Of a stretch of 64,000 nt of DNA, positions 36,521-45,036 are shown in pieces; position 1 is the first letter of the stretch, and every line of letters begins with the position of its first letter. The notes beneath the pieces are model-generated. The model saw nothing but the letters and a program-made list of their open reading frames with translations, was not told the DNA's origin and did not search any database. The position numbers and the translations under genes are program-made. Source of the stretch: Rhodospirillales bacterium (GTDB lineage: Bacteria > Pseudomonadota > Alphaproteobacteria > Rhodospirillales > Casp-alpha2); assembly GCA_017640505.1 (NCBI GenBank), contig JAEPQO010000003.1:310001-374000 (forward strand), written 5' to 3'.

Positions 36521-37003
36521 ATGACCATTCAGGTGGGCGACCGCGTGCCCAGCGTGAACGTCGGCATCATGACCGACGACGGGCCGGGCGTGACCGGCAC
36601 CGACGATATCTTTTCCGGCAAGACGGTGGCGCTGTTCGGCCTGCCGGGCGCGTTCACCAAGACCTGCTCGGCGCTGCACCTGCCGGGCTATATCGACCTC
36701 GCCGACGACCTGAAGGCCAAGGGCGTCGACGAGATCGTCTGCATTTCCGTCAACGACCCGTGGGTCATGGACGCCTGGGGCAAGGCGCACGCGGCCGACG
36801 GCCACGTCACCATGATTGGCGACGGCGCGCTCAACTTCACGCGCGCCGCCGGGCTCGAGGTCGATCTGTCCGACAAGTGCTATGGACCACGCTGCAAGCG
36901 GTTCTCGGCGCTGGTCGTCGACGGCGAGGTCAAGACGCTGCATTTCGAGGACGGCGGCTTCGGCGAAACCGCGGCCGAGAAGATGCTGGAAGATCTCGGC
37001 TGA
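36521..37003 (+). CDS. Peroxiredoxin, Prx5/AhpE-like atypical type
   Basis: A 160-residue thiol peroxidase reducing H2O2 or organic hydroperoxides. The peroxidatic Cys49 lies in LPGAFTKTCSALHLPGY, the typical Prx5 loop (usually TPTCS). Further cysteines lie in DEIVCISVND and DKCYGPRCKRF. The ATG at 36521 follows GGAGG by a standard spacing and is chosen over 36506. It starts a four-gene run with an ACT protein and the aconitase X subunits. Confidence 0.93.
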   Translation: MTIQVGDRVPSVNVGIMTDDGPGVTGTDDIFSGKTVALFGLPGAFTKTCSALHLPGYIDLADDLKAKGVDEIVCISVNDPWVMDAWGKAHAADGHVTMIGDGALNFTRAAGLEVDLSDKCYGPRCKRFSALVVDGEVKTLHFEDGGFGETAAEKMLEDLG

Positions 37004-37025
37004 TCGAAAAGGGGAGGGCACCCGC

Positions 37026-37547
37026 ATGGCCAACACGCTGATCGTCACGTTCATTGCCGAGGACCGTCCCGGCGTTGTCGAACAACTGTCCGAGATCGTC
37101 GACGCGCACGGCGGCAACTGGCTGGAAAGCCGGATGGCGCACCTCGCCGAAACGTTCGCCGGCGTTGCCCGGGTCGAAATCGCCAAGGACAAATCCGACG
37201 CGCTGCGTGGCGCGCTGACGGCGCTGGGTGACGAGGGGTTCCACGTCATGGTGCGCGACGCGGGCACGGACGGTGCCGCGCCGGCGGGTGCCGTCATCGA
37301 TTTCGAGATCGTCGGCCCCGACCATCCCGGCATCGTGCACGAACTGACCCGCACCATCGCCGGGCTCAAGGCCAGCGTCGAGGAAATGGAGACCTGGACC
37401 GAGGGCGCACCGCACGGCGGCGGTACCCTGTTCCACGCGCGGACCAGCGTGCGCCTGCCGGACGGCCTTTCCGAGGAAGATTTCCGGGACGCCCTTGAAG
37501 ACAGCGCCAACGCCCTGGTGGTCGATATCGTCATCGGCGACGAGTGA
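37026..37547 (+). CDS. Double-ACT-domain protein, GcvR-like
   Basis: A 173-residue protein of two ACT domains (about 3-75 and 90-165), as in the glycine cleavage regulator GcvR. Motifs are FIAEDRPGVVEQLSEIVDAHGG and FEIVGPDHPGIVHELTRTIAG. It has no DNA-binding domain, so it should act by amino-acid binding and protein contact. The stop overlaps the next start (GTGA at 37544), coupling it to aconitase X. It may tune that enzyme or sense its amino-acid substrate. Confidence 0.85.
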   Translation: MANTLIVTFIAEDRPGVVEQLSEIVDAHGGNWLESRMAHLAETFAGVARVEIAKDKSDALRGALTALGDEGFHVMVRDAGTDGAAPAGAVIDFEIVGPDHPGIVHELTRTIAGLKASVEEMETWTEGAPHGGGTLFHARTSVRLPDGLSEEDFRDALEDSANALVVDIVIGDE

Positions 37548-38797
37548 GCCGCGCAATGCGCCTTAGCGACGAAGAGCAGGCGATGCTGGCCGGCGAAATG
37601 GGTGCGCCGAAGCGCTGGGCGATCGAACACATGATGCAGGTCGGGCGCATGTTCGATGCCGAGGACCTGGTGCCCGTCTCGCAGGCGCACATGATGGCGG
37701 ATCCGGAATCGGTCGGCGAGGCCGGCACCGCGTTCATGGAAGAAATGGCGTCGCATCCGGAAAGCGAGCGCCGTGTCGCCATCCCGATGATTACCGATCC
37801 GCGGGGTGTCGACCTCAACTACTATCGCCCGCTCGGCCAGACCGAAGAGATGGCCGATCTTGAACGCCGCTTCATCGCCGCCTGCGAGAAACTCGGCATC
37901 CTGATGACCAATACCTGCATCAATTACCAGACGATCATGCCGCCGGTGCGGGGCGATCACGTCGCGTACGGCGACACAGGCGTGGTCATTTACTGCAACA
38001 GCGCGTGCGGGGCGCGGTCGAATTTCGAGGGCGGGCCGTCGGCGCTCGCCGCCGGCCTGACCGGACGCACGCCGCGATACGGTCTGCATCTGGACAGGCA
38101 CCGGGTGGCGACGAAGCGCTATGTCGTTCGTGAACAGCCGCGTGGCCTGACCGACTGGGGCGTGCTGGGCGCGGTCGTCGGGCGGCTGGCGGGATCGTAT
38201 TGGGAGGTGCCGGCGATCGAAGGGCTCGATGCCGTGCCGACGTCGGACGAGATGAAGCACCTTGGCGCGGCGATGGCGAGCTACGGCTCGACGCCGCTGT
38301 TTCACCTGATCGGAATTACGCCGGAAGCGCCCGATGCCAAATCCATCGGCGCCGACAAGCTGGATGGCGAAGACATCACGCCGGAGATGATGAACGCGTT
38401 CCGGTCAGACTTCGGTGCCAAGGGCGACAAGGTCGACGTGGTAGTATTCGCCGCCCCCCAGCTGTCGCTTGTCGAGATGCAGCAGGTGGCCGACCTGGTC
38501 GGCGGCCGGAACATCCATGCCGAGACGGCGATGATGGTCTGCACGTCGCCGAGTGTGTACGCCGACGCGACGCGCATGGGCCTCGTTGCCCGGATCGAGG
38601 CCTCGGGCGCCAAGGTCCTCGAGGGGACATGTTTCTATCAGCAGTACGCGCGTGAGATCGGCGAGGCGAACGGCTGGAAGCGATTGCTGTCGAACTCCAC
38701 CAAGATCGTCAACATCCTGGGCGGATACGGCTACGCGCCCGCGCTCGCCGACATGGAGGCCTGCATCGACGCCGCCGTTGCCGGGGTGGTGCAATGA
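37544..38797 (+). CDS. Aconitase X catalytic subunit (DUF521)
   Basis: A 417-residue large subunit of aconitase X, an Fe-S hydro-lyase family. Cluster and active-site signatures are visible: TNTCINYQTIMPP, VIYCNSACGARSNFEGG and MVCTSPSVYADATRMG. Bacterial members include cis-3-hydroxy-L-proline dehydratase; archaeal ones act on phosphomevalonate. With the separate swivel gene downstream it matches the two-polypeptide architecture. The start is GTG 37544, overlapping the ACT gene stop, or ATG 37556. A hydroxyproline-type substrate is suggested by putA elsewhere in the window but is not shown here. Confidence 0.9.
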   Translation: MSRAMRLSDEEQAMLAGEMGAPKRWAIEHMMQVGRMFDAEDLVPVSQAHMMADPESVGEAGTAFMEEMASHPESERRVAIPMITDPRGVDLNYYRPLGQTEEMADLERRFIAACEKLGILMTNTCINYQTIMPPVRGDHVAYGDTGVVIYCNSACGARSNFEGGPSALAAGLTGRTPRYGLHLDRHRVATKRYVVREQPRGLTDWGVLGAVVGRLAGSYWEVPAIEGLDAVPTSDEMKHLGAAMASYGSTPLFHLIGITPEAPDAKSIGADKLDGEDITPEMMNAFRSDFGAKGDKVDVVVFAAPQLSLVEMQQVADLVGGRNIHAETAMMVCTSPSVYADATRMGLVARIEASGAKVLEGTCFYQQYAREIGEANGWKRLLSNSTKIVNILGGYGYAPALADMEACIDAAVAGVVQ

Positions 38798-39207
38798 GCA
38801 TCGAACTGAAATGCCACATCGGGATCGGCCCCGACGTCGAGGGCGAGGCGCTCGTCGCCGACGACAACTTCTCGGCGCGCTACGACCTCGACCGGATCAA
38901 GGGCATCTTCTCCCGCCCGCAGCACAAGCTCGCGGGGCAGTCCTACGACGGCAAGATCCTCGTCCTCAATACCGCGAAGGGTGGCGTCGCATCGGCGTGG
39001 ATGCTGCACGAGATGAAATCCCGCGGCATCTATCCCAAGGCGATCCTGTTCAACACCGCGAACACGATCCTTGCGCAGGGTGCCGCGCTCGCCGATATGG
39101 CCATGTGCGACCGCTTCGAGGCGGGTGACGTGACGGCGCTTATCAACAGCGGCGAGCGCGTGAAAGTCTATCCGCAGAAGGGCCTTGTCATCGTCAAACG
39201 GGAATAG
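38794..39207 (+). CDS. Aconitase X swivel subunit (DUF126)
   Basis: A 137-residue small subunit, the swivelling beta/alpha domain that closes the aconitase X active site. The family features DDNFSARYDLDRIKG and AGQSYDGKILVLNTAKGGVA are present, with SARYDLDRIKG and the GGVAS loop. The ATG at 38794 overlaps the catalytic-subunit stop (ATGA), so subunits should be made in equal amounts. No further gene follows co-directionally for 140 bases. Confidence 0.92.
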   Translation: MSIELKCHIGIGPDVEGEALVADDNFSARYDLDRIKGIFSRPQHKLAGQSYDGKILVLNTAKGGVASAWMLHEMKSRGIYPKAILFNTANTILAQGAALADMAMCDRFEAGDVTALINSGERVKVYPQKGLVIVKRE

Positions 39208-39272
39208 GGCCGGCGTCGAACCGGACAGGGCTTTTCAAGCGGATCAATAGCGAAGTATTCTCCCCAAGTTTT

Positions 39273-39283
39273 TTAGGGTTATT
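39273..39283 (+). promoter_or_regulatory. TTAGGGTTATT motif upstream of the PAS kinase
   Basis: An 11-bp sequence, TTAGGGTTATT, ends 67 bases before the kinase start at 39351. An identical copy lies at 41238-41248, before the chemoreceptor. A candidate site for the FixJ-like regulator encoded between them. Confidence 0.4.
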
Positions 39284-39350
39284 AGTGTGTCGCCCGGACA
39301 TCCCGTGACGCAGCGCGGCCAGGTTCAGAAAGAAGAAGACCTAGAACACC

Positions 39351-40589
39351 ATGACTGCCAGTACGCCTATGCAGCGGTACGATCGGGACGAGACGCTCCA
39401 GATCGAGGATGATCCGCGATTCTCCGAATCAAGAACGGAGTTCCTCCTGCGGGAAACGCAGCGCCGGTTGCGCGAAACGCAGCGAATTGCCAACCTCGGC
39501 AGCTGGGACTGGGACATCATTACCGACGATCTTTGGTGGTCGCAGCAGATCTATACGATCTTCGGCACCGATCCGTTGTCCGGACCGCTGACCTACGAGG
39601 ATTTTCTGAACTTCGTTCATCCCGAGGACCGGGCGCACGTCGAAGATGCGGTCGAGAACGCACTGGACAGCGGGCAGCAGTACGACATCGTGCACCGGAT
39701 CGTGCGTCCCGACGGTGAGGCCCGTCACGTCCGGGAGCTTGGCGAGATTTTCCGGGACGGCCGCGGCAATGCACTTCGCATGTCGGGCACGGTACAGGAC
39801 GTGACCGAGCAGCGGCTTTCCGAGGATCGTATCCGCCAGCACGAGGAAAACCTCCGCGATCTCGGCAAACAACTTTCCGTTCTCGAGCGGACAAGTTCGA
39901 TGGGCACGATGCTGGCCGCGATTGCCCACGAGCTCAACCAGCCGATCGCGGCGTTGAGCCTTTATACCAACCGGTTGCTACGTCAGGCGCAGGCGTGGCG
40001 CGGCGCACCCGCGGACATCGTCGAGACGCTGGCGGAGGTGACACGGCTGGCGCGGGTGGCGAACAAGGTGGTGCAACGTGCACGACGCGCGATACAGCCG
40101 TCGCAGACGCCGTCAGCGCCCCTGGTGTGCGCCGAGGCGATGCGGGTGGTGCTGTCGCTAATGGAAGGCGAACTGAAGGCGCAAGGCATCAACGTCGTGG
40201 TGACGGGCATTGCCCTCAAACACCGGGTGATGGCGGACCCGTTCGAGTTCGAGCTTGTTGTCCTCAATCTCATCCGCAATGCCATCGACGCGCTGATCAC
40301 GAGCGACGTCGACGTGCCGCGGATCGATATCGATATCGAACGTACCGACGACGGCATGATTTCGGTGTCCGTCGCCGATAACGGTGCTGCGGTCTCGCCG
40401 GATGTTCAGGAACAGATGTTCGAACCCTTCTTCACCACCAAGGAAGGGGGCTGGGGTATGGGGCTTGCGATCTGCCGTCAATTCGCGGAGGAGCAGGGCG
40501 GCATGCTGTCGGCCGCAGCGAATGCGCCGCAGGGCATGTCCATTAACCTCAAGCTGCCGGTTTACGACGGGGACGAGGCGCATGCCTGA
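39351..40589 (+). CDS. Soluble PAS-domain sensor histidine kinase (FixL/DctB-type)
   Basis: A 412-residue cytoplasmic kinase, partner of the FixJ-like regulator downstream (8-base overlap). A PAS_3-type sensor covers about residues 30-155 (NLGSWDWDIITDDLWWSQQI). The dimerisation box AAIAHELNQPIAALSLY is HPK4-type. The ATPase domain has N box NLIRNAIDAL and G2 GGWGMGLAICRQF. The usual DNGPG G1 box reads DNGAAVSP, a mild deviation. No membrane segment is seen. The sensor is closely similar to the first PAS of the kinase at 42943. Confidence 0.92.
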   Translation: MTASTPMQRYDRDETLQIEDDPRFSESRTEFLLRETQRRLRETQRIANLGSWDWDIITDDLWWSQQIYTIFGTDPLSGPLTYEDFLNFVHPEDRAHVEDAVENALDSGQQYDIVHRIVRPDGEARHVRELGEIFRDGRGNALRMSGTVQDVTEQRLSEDRIRQHEENLRDLGKQLSVLERTSSMGTMLAAIAHELNQPIAALSLYTNRLLRQAQAWRGAPADIVETLAEVTRLARVANKVVQRARRAIQPSQTPSAPLVCAEAMRVVLSLMEGELKAQGINVVVTGIALKHRVMADPFEFELVVLNLIRNAIDALITSDVDVPRIDIDIERTDDGMISVSVADNGAAVSPDVQEQMFEPFFTTKEGGWGMGLAICRQFAEEQGGMLSAAANAPQGMSINLKLPVYDGDEAHA

Positions 40590-41220
40590 ACAGCCCATCG
40601 TATATCTCGTCGACGATGACGAGAATTTCCGCCGCGCCGTCGTCTGGCTGCTGAATTCCGTCGGCCACAAGGTGCGGGTCTTCGATTCCGCCGAGGGATT
40701 CCTCGAAATATTCGATCCCAGCTTCTACGGCTGCCTCATCACGGACATGCGCATGCAGCAGAAGAGCGGCCTGGACATTCTGGCCGCCATCGGCACTGAT
40801 TGCGAACGGTTCCCGGTGATCGTGATGACGGCGTTCGGTACCGTCCGGTCAGGTGTCAGGGCGATGAAGATGGGCGCGTTCGACTTCATCGAGAAACCGT
40901 TCGACGACCAGCATCTGCTGGACCTCGTCAACCGCGCCCTCGAGACAGCGCAAAAGGGACGCGACTCGAATCTGCGCCGCCTGTCCCTGCTCAAGGGCAT
41001 CGACAGCCTGTCGGGCCGGGAGAAGGAGGTGCTTTCCGCGATCATGGCGGGCCAGACGAACGAGGAAATCGCGAACCGCCTGAACATCGGCGCCAAGACG
41101 GTGGAGACATACCGGTCCAGGATACTGATGAAAGTCGGCTACCAGCGGACCAGCGATTTGCGCGCGCATATGGAGAGACACCGTATTTTTCCCGCAATGA
41201 ATGACACCGGGGCCGTGTAG
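40582..41220 (+). CDS. FixJ-family response regulator (receiver + LuxR HTH)
   Basis: A 212-residue regulator. The receiver domain (about 5-120) has acidic pocket VDDDE, phospho-acceptor Asp in CLITDMRMQ, Thr in IVMTAFGTV and Lys in FIEKPFDD. The GerE/LuxR HTH (about 145-200) reads LSGREKEVLSAIMAGQTNEE and NIGAKTVETYRSRIL. The start overlaps the kinase end, so they form a two-component pair. It probably activates the nearby chemoreceptor operon. Confidence 0.95.
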   Translation: MPEQPIVYLVDDDENFRRAVVWLLNSVGHKVRVFDSAEGFLEIFDPSFYGCLITDMRMQQKSGLDILAAIGTDCERFPVIVMTAFGTVRSGVRAMKMGAFDFIEKPFDDQHLLDLVNRALETAQKGRDSNLRRLSLLKGIDSLSGREKEVLSAIMAGQTNEEIANRLNIGAKTVETYRSRILMKVGYQRTSDLRAHMERHRIFPAMNDTGAV

Positions 41221-41237
41221 GGTTTTCCTTACAAAAA

Positions 41238-41248
41238 TTAGGGTTATT
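41238..41248 (+). promoter_or_regulatory. TTAGGGTTATT motif upstream of the chemoreceptor gene
   Basis: An exact second copy of the 11-mer at 39273-39283. It lies about 157 bases before the preferred TTG start of the chemoreceptor. A shorter TTAGGG occurs at 42906-42911, before the second kinase. Confidence 0.4.
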
Positions 41249-41404
41249 CTGATAGGCAGCCGGTTTGCCCTATGCCATCCTCCGCGCGCATTTAGCAAAG
41301 GGGGGCGGATGTAATAATAGACCGGGCTACCACGGTTATCGATCCCTCGCTGGATGCATGTGCTTGTGGCGAACAGGTTCGCCACTCATCTGGGAGGGGC
41401 GAAA

Positions 41405-42880
41405 TTGCTGCAGAAGCCGGACGAATCAGAACTCGAACGCGGGACATTCACGAGCGACCTTGATGTGGTGCCGAGCGCCATCATGTGCTGTGACCTGCCC
41501 GATTTTACCATCACCTATATGAACCCGGCCTCGATGGCGATGCTTCGTCAGATCGAGGATCAGCTGCCCGTGCCGGTCGACCGGATCCTCGGCAGCAGCA
41601 TCGATATTTTCCACGAGTCCCCGGACTATCAGCGTGGCATTCTGCTGGACCCGAAAAATCTGCCGCACGCGGCGACGATCGAGGTCGGCCCGCATACGCT
41701 CCATCTTGAAATCGTCGCGCGCTACGATGCCGAGGGCACCTACATCGGGCAGTTGCTGCAATGGCAGGTCGTCACCGAGAAGGTCGCCGCGGAGCGCGAG
41801 GCAGCCCGGCTTCGGCAGATGATCGACCAGATGCCGATCAACACCATGCTGATGAACAAGGATACGTTCTGCATCGAATACATGAACGACACGAGCCTGC
41901 AGACGCTGAAAGGTCTGGAGGCGCTGCTGCCGTGCCGGGCCGACGAGGTCGTCGGCCAGTGTGTCGACATCTTCCACAAGCATCCGGAACACCAGCGCAA
42001 AATGCTGGCGGATCCGTCCTACCTGCCGCATCGGGCCAAGATCAAGCTCGGTGAGGAAACGCTCGATCTGCGTGTCAACGCGGTCAATAACCGGCGCGGG
42101 CACTACATCGGCGCAATGGTGACCTGGGCCGTGGTGACGTCAGAGCTGGGCCTTGCGGAGGAAATCAACGCCGTCGTCAACGAAGTGACCGCGGCCGCGA
42201 GCCAGATGCAGGGATCCGCCGAGATGATGGCGGCGAATGCGGAAGAGACGGATTCCAAATCGGGCGCGGTGGCCGCTGCGACCGAACAGCTCACGGCATC
42301 GATCAATGAAATTTCCGATCAGGTCTCGCGCTCGGCGGAAACGGCAAAACTCGCCGCCGACGAGGCGGAAGAATCGAACCAGGTCGTCTCCGGGCTGGCC
42401 GATAGCGCCGAAAGCATCGGCGAGGTCGTCGAACTGATCAATAACATCGCCTCGCAGACCAATTTGCTGGCACTGAACGCCACCATCGAGGCCGCGCGCG
42501 CGGGTGACGCCGGCAAGGGCTTCGCCGTCGTCGCATCGGAAGTGAAGAACCTCGCGAACCAGACCGGCAAGGCGACGGAGCAGATCGCGCAGCAGATCAC
42601 GTCGATCCAGGCGGCGGCACAGACGTCCGCCGAAGCGACCCGGCGTATCGTTGACCGGGTCAACGAACTCAAGGAGATCTCCGTCGGGATATCCGCGGCC
42701 GTCGAAGAACAGGCGGCGGCGACACGCGAAGTGTCGTCGAATACCAGCGCCGTAAGCGAGGCCGCCGCGCAGGCCGGGCTGCTGGCAGCCGATATTCTGC
42801 AGGCGGTGAGCACGCTGAACCAGCAGTCGCAGCACCTGCACGCCGAAGTGGACGGCTTCATCCAGGCGATGGACAAGTAA
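41405..42880 (+). CDS. Soluble methyl-accepting chemotaxis protein with tandem PAS domains
   Basis: A cytoplasmic chemoreceptor of about 491 residues without membrane helices. Two related PAS-like repeats share [19 protein letters not shown] and [19 protein letters not shown], each followed by a LPH-A-I-G/L-L-V strand pattern. They feed a short signalling coil and the MCP domain with the highly conserved tip [20 protein letters not shown]. The TTG at 41405 has GGGAGGGG 6 bases before it and is preferred; the ATG at 41354 lacks a Shine-Dalgarno and adds 17 residues. It sits between two PAS kinases. Confidence 0.9.
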   Translation: MLQKPDESELERGTFTSDLDVVPSAIMCCDLPDFTITYMNPASMAMLRQIEDQLPVPVDRILGSSIDIFHESPDYQRGILLDPKNLPHAATIEVGPHTLHLEIVARYDAEGTYIGQLLQWQVVTEKVAAEREAARLRQMIDQMPINTMLMNKDTFCIEYMNDTSLQTLKGLEALLPCRADEVVGQCVDIFHKHPEHQRKMLADPSYLPHRAKIKLGEETLDLRVNAVNNRRGHYIGAMVTWAVVTSELGLAEEINAVVNEVTAAASQMQGSAEMMAANAEETDSKSGAVAAATEQLTASINEISDQVSRSAETAKLAADEAEESNQVVSGLADSAESIGEVVELINNIASQTNLLALNATIEAARAGDAGKGFAVVASEVKNLANQTGKATEQIAQQITSIQAAAQTSAEATRRIVDRVNELKEISVGISAAVEEQAAATREVSSNTSAVSEAAAQAGLLAADILQAVSTLNQQSQHLHAEVDGFIQAMDK

Positions 42881-42942
42881 TCGCCGGCGGCTGTCGCGCC
42901 GACGCTTAGGGATCGAACGCAAGCAAACAGACCGGAACGAAG

Positions 42943-44544
42943 ATGGCCAAAAAATGCCACGGGCAGCGTATTGAGAACCTGGAACTCGGCGACGAGAAGG
43001 GATGCCAGCATTGCCGCGAAACGCGTTCGGAATACATGCTGCGGGAAACGCAGCGCCGGCTTCGTGAAGCGCAACGGATCGCCAAACTGGGGAGCTGGGA
43101 CTGGGATGTCGTCACCGGCGACGTGTGGTGGTCGCAGCAGATCTACACGATTTTCGGGGTCGATCCCGCCAGGCCGCATGTCACGTATGACGTCTTTTTG
43201 GGGTTCGTGCACGCCGATGACCGGGCGCGCGTCGAGCAGGCTGTCGACGATGCGGTGAACAATGGCGCGCCTTACGACATCACTCATCGCATCGTCCAGC
43301 CCGACGATACCATCCGCTATGTGCGCGAACGCGCCGAGGTCACGCGCGACGACGCGGGAAAGCCCGTACGCATGTCGGGAACCGTGCAGGATGTGACCGA
43401 GCAGTATCTTGCGGACAAGGCGCGAAAGATGTCGGAGAGCCGCCTCGCGACAATCATCGATATTGCGCCCGAAGCCGTCGTTGCGACGGACGCGGACGGC
43501 AATATCCAGATTTTCAATCGCGGCGCCGAAGAGATTTTTGGCTACCGGGCCGACGAAGTGCGGGGGCGCTCACTGGATATACTGATCCCGCCGCGGTTGC
43601 GCCGCGTCCACCGTATTCACATGCGGCATTTCGAGGGCTCCGGAGATTTGCGGCGGCTGATGAACGCGCGGCGCGAAATTTCCGGACTGCGCAAGGACGG
43701 CACCGAGTTCCCGGCCTTCGCGTCCGTTTCAAAGGTCGAACTCGACGAAGAGACGATCTTCATCGCCATCATGCGGGACACGACGGAGTTGCACCGCGCC
43801 GAGGAAGAACTCCGCAACGCCCTTGAGGAGGCACGCACCGCAAACAAGGCGAAGTCGCAGTTCCTGGCGACCATCAGCCACGAATTGCGTACGCCGCTGA
43901 ACGCGATCCTCGGGTTCTCGGAAATCCTCAGCCGCGAGTTTCTCGGGCCGCTCGGCAACAACAAGTACACCGAGTATGCCGACGACATCATCAAGAGCGG
44001 GGAATTGCTGCTGAGCCTGGTCAACGACCTGCTGGATTTTTCGGCGGTCGAACAGGGCAGCCGGGTATTCGATCCGGGCCTGGTCAATCTTGAAAAGATT
44101 GCCATGGAAAGCGTACGCGCCGTCGGCGAGAAGGCAAAGCAACAGGGGGTCCGGCTTGTCGTGACAGCGGTGATCGGTGCGCGCGAGATTTACGCCGACG
44201 AACGCGCGCTCAGGCAAATTCTGCTCAATGTGCTGTCGAACGCCGTCAAGTTCACGCCGGACGGCGGGCAGGTGTCGGTCGGCTGCGAAACCGCCGAAGG
44301 CAAGGCGACGATAACGGTTGTCGATACCGGCGTCGGCATTCCCGAAGAGGAGATTCCATCGCTGACGCAGCCGTTTCTCCAGGTCGACAAAGACCCATAC
44401 CACAGCAGCAAAGGCTGGGGGCTCGGACTGGCCATCACCAAGTCGCTGGTCGATCTGCACGGCGGCGAGTTGAACATCGAGAGTGTGGTCGACGAAGGCA
44501 CCACCGTGACGATCGAGCTGCCCGCGGGCAGCCGCGAAGCTTAG
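42943..44544 (+). CDS. Soluble sensor histidine kinase with two PAS domains
   Basis: A 533-residue cytoplasmic kinase. The N-terminus contains a Cys/His cluster (KKCH at 3-6, KGCQHCRE near 20-26). PAS1 (about 35-165) is nearly the same type as in the kinase at 39351: KLGSWDWDVVTGDVWWSQQI. PAS2 (about 165-285) follows with FNRGAEEIFGYRADEVRG. HisKA has ATISHELRTPLNAILGFSEIL, and HATPase_c has NVLSNAVKFTPDGG, DTGVGIPEEEI and GWGLGLAITKSL. No cognate regulator is adjacent; it may feed the FixJ-like protein or act with the chemoreceptor upstream. Confidence 0.93.
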   Translation: MAKKCHGQRIENLELGDEKGCQHCRETRSEYMLRETQRRLREAQRIAKLGSWDWDVVTGDVWWSQQIYTIFGVDPARPHVTYDVFLGFVHADDRARVEQAVDDAVNNGAPYDITHRIVQPDDTIRYVRERAEVTRDDAGKPVRMSGTVQDVTEQYLADKARKMSESRLATIIDIAPEAVVATDADGNIQIFNRGAEEIFGYRADEVRGRSLDILIPPRLRRVHRIHMRHFEGSGDLRRLMNARREISGLRKDGTEFPAFASVSKVELDEETIFIAIMRDTTELHRAEEELRNALEEARTANKAKSQFLATISHELRTPLNAILGFSEILSREFLGPLGNNKYTEYADDIIKSGELLLSLVNDLLDFSAVEQGSRVFDPGLVNLEKIAMESVRAVGEKAKQQGVRLVVTAVIGAREIYADERALRQILLNVLSNAVKFTPDGGQVSVGCETAEGKATITVVDTGVGIPEEEIPSLTQPFLQVDKDPYHSSKGWGLGLAITKSLVDLHGGELNIESVVDEGTTVTIELPAGSREA

Positions 44545-44590
44545 ATTTTTCGGGGCTGTGCCCGGGCGGCGAGTGCGCTAGTCTCGGCGC

Positions 44591-44959
44591 ATGAACGCCG
44601 CCGAATACAATGAATTCTGTCATTCCCTGCCGCATACGACCCACGTCAATCAGTGGGGCGGCGCGGACGTGTGGAAAATCGGCGGCAAGGTGTTCGCGAT
44701 CGGCTGGTTTGCCGAGGACGCGCATCCGGCGATCACCTTCAAGGTGTCGGACATCGGCTACGAAATCCTGCGCGATGCGCCGGGGCTTCGGCCCGCGCCC
44801 TACCTGGCGTCTCGCGGCATGAAGTGGATACAGAACTTTGACGAACCCGGCCTTGATGACGACGAACTGAAGGCCCAGCTGCGAGAATCCTACCGCATCG
44901 TCTCGCTCGGCCTGACCAAAAAGCTGCAAAAGGAACTGGGTCTCAATCAGGCGCCGTAA
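44591..44959 (+). CDS. MmcQ/YjbR-family DNA-binding-fold protein
   Basis: A 122-residue CyaY-like-fold protein of the MmcQ/YjbR family. Typical features are an N-terminal EYNEFCHSLPHTTHVNQWGG, AVFAIGWF-like strand (KVFAIGWFAEDAHPAITFKV) and a C-terminal ESYRIVSLGLTKKLQKEL helix. Members are small double-wing proteins with unclear role. The gene is well conserved in Proteobacteria, and no functional link to the neighbours is visible. Confidence 0.85.
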   Translation: MNAAEYNEFCHSLPHTTHVNQWGGADVWKIGGKVFAIGWFAEDAHPAITFKVSDIGYEILRDAPGLRPAPYLASRGMKWIQNFDEPGLDDDELKAQLRESYRIVSLGLTKKLQKELGLNQAP

Positions 44960-45036
44960 CCCGCCGCCTGCCCATAAAAGGTATCTTAAGGCTTGGCCGC
45001 GATGATGCCCCCATCATTCACGTTTGGGGCGCGACG

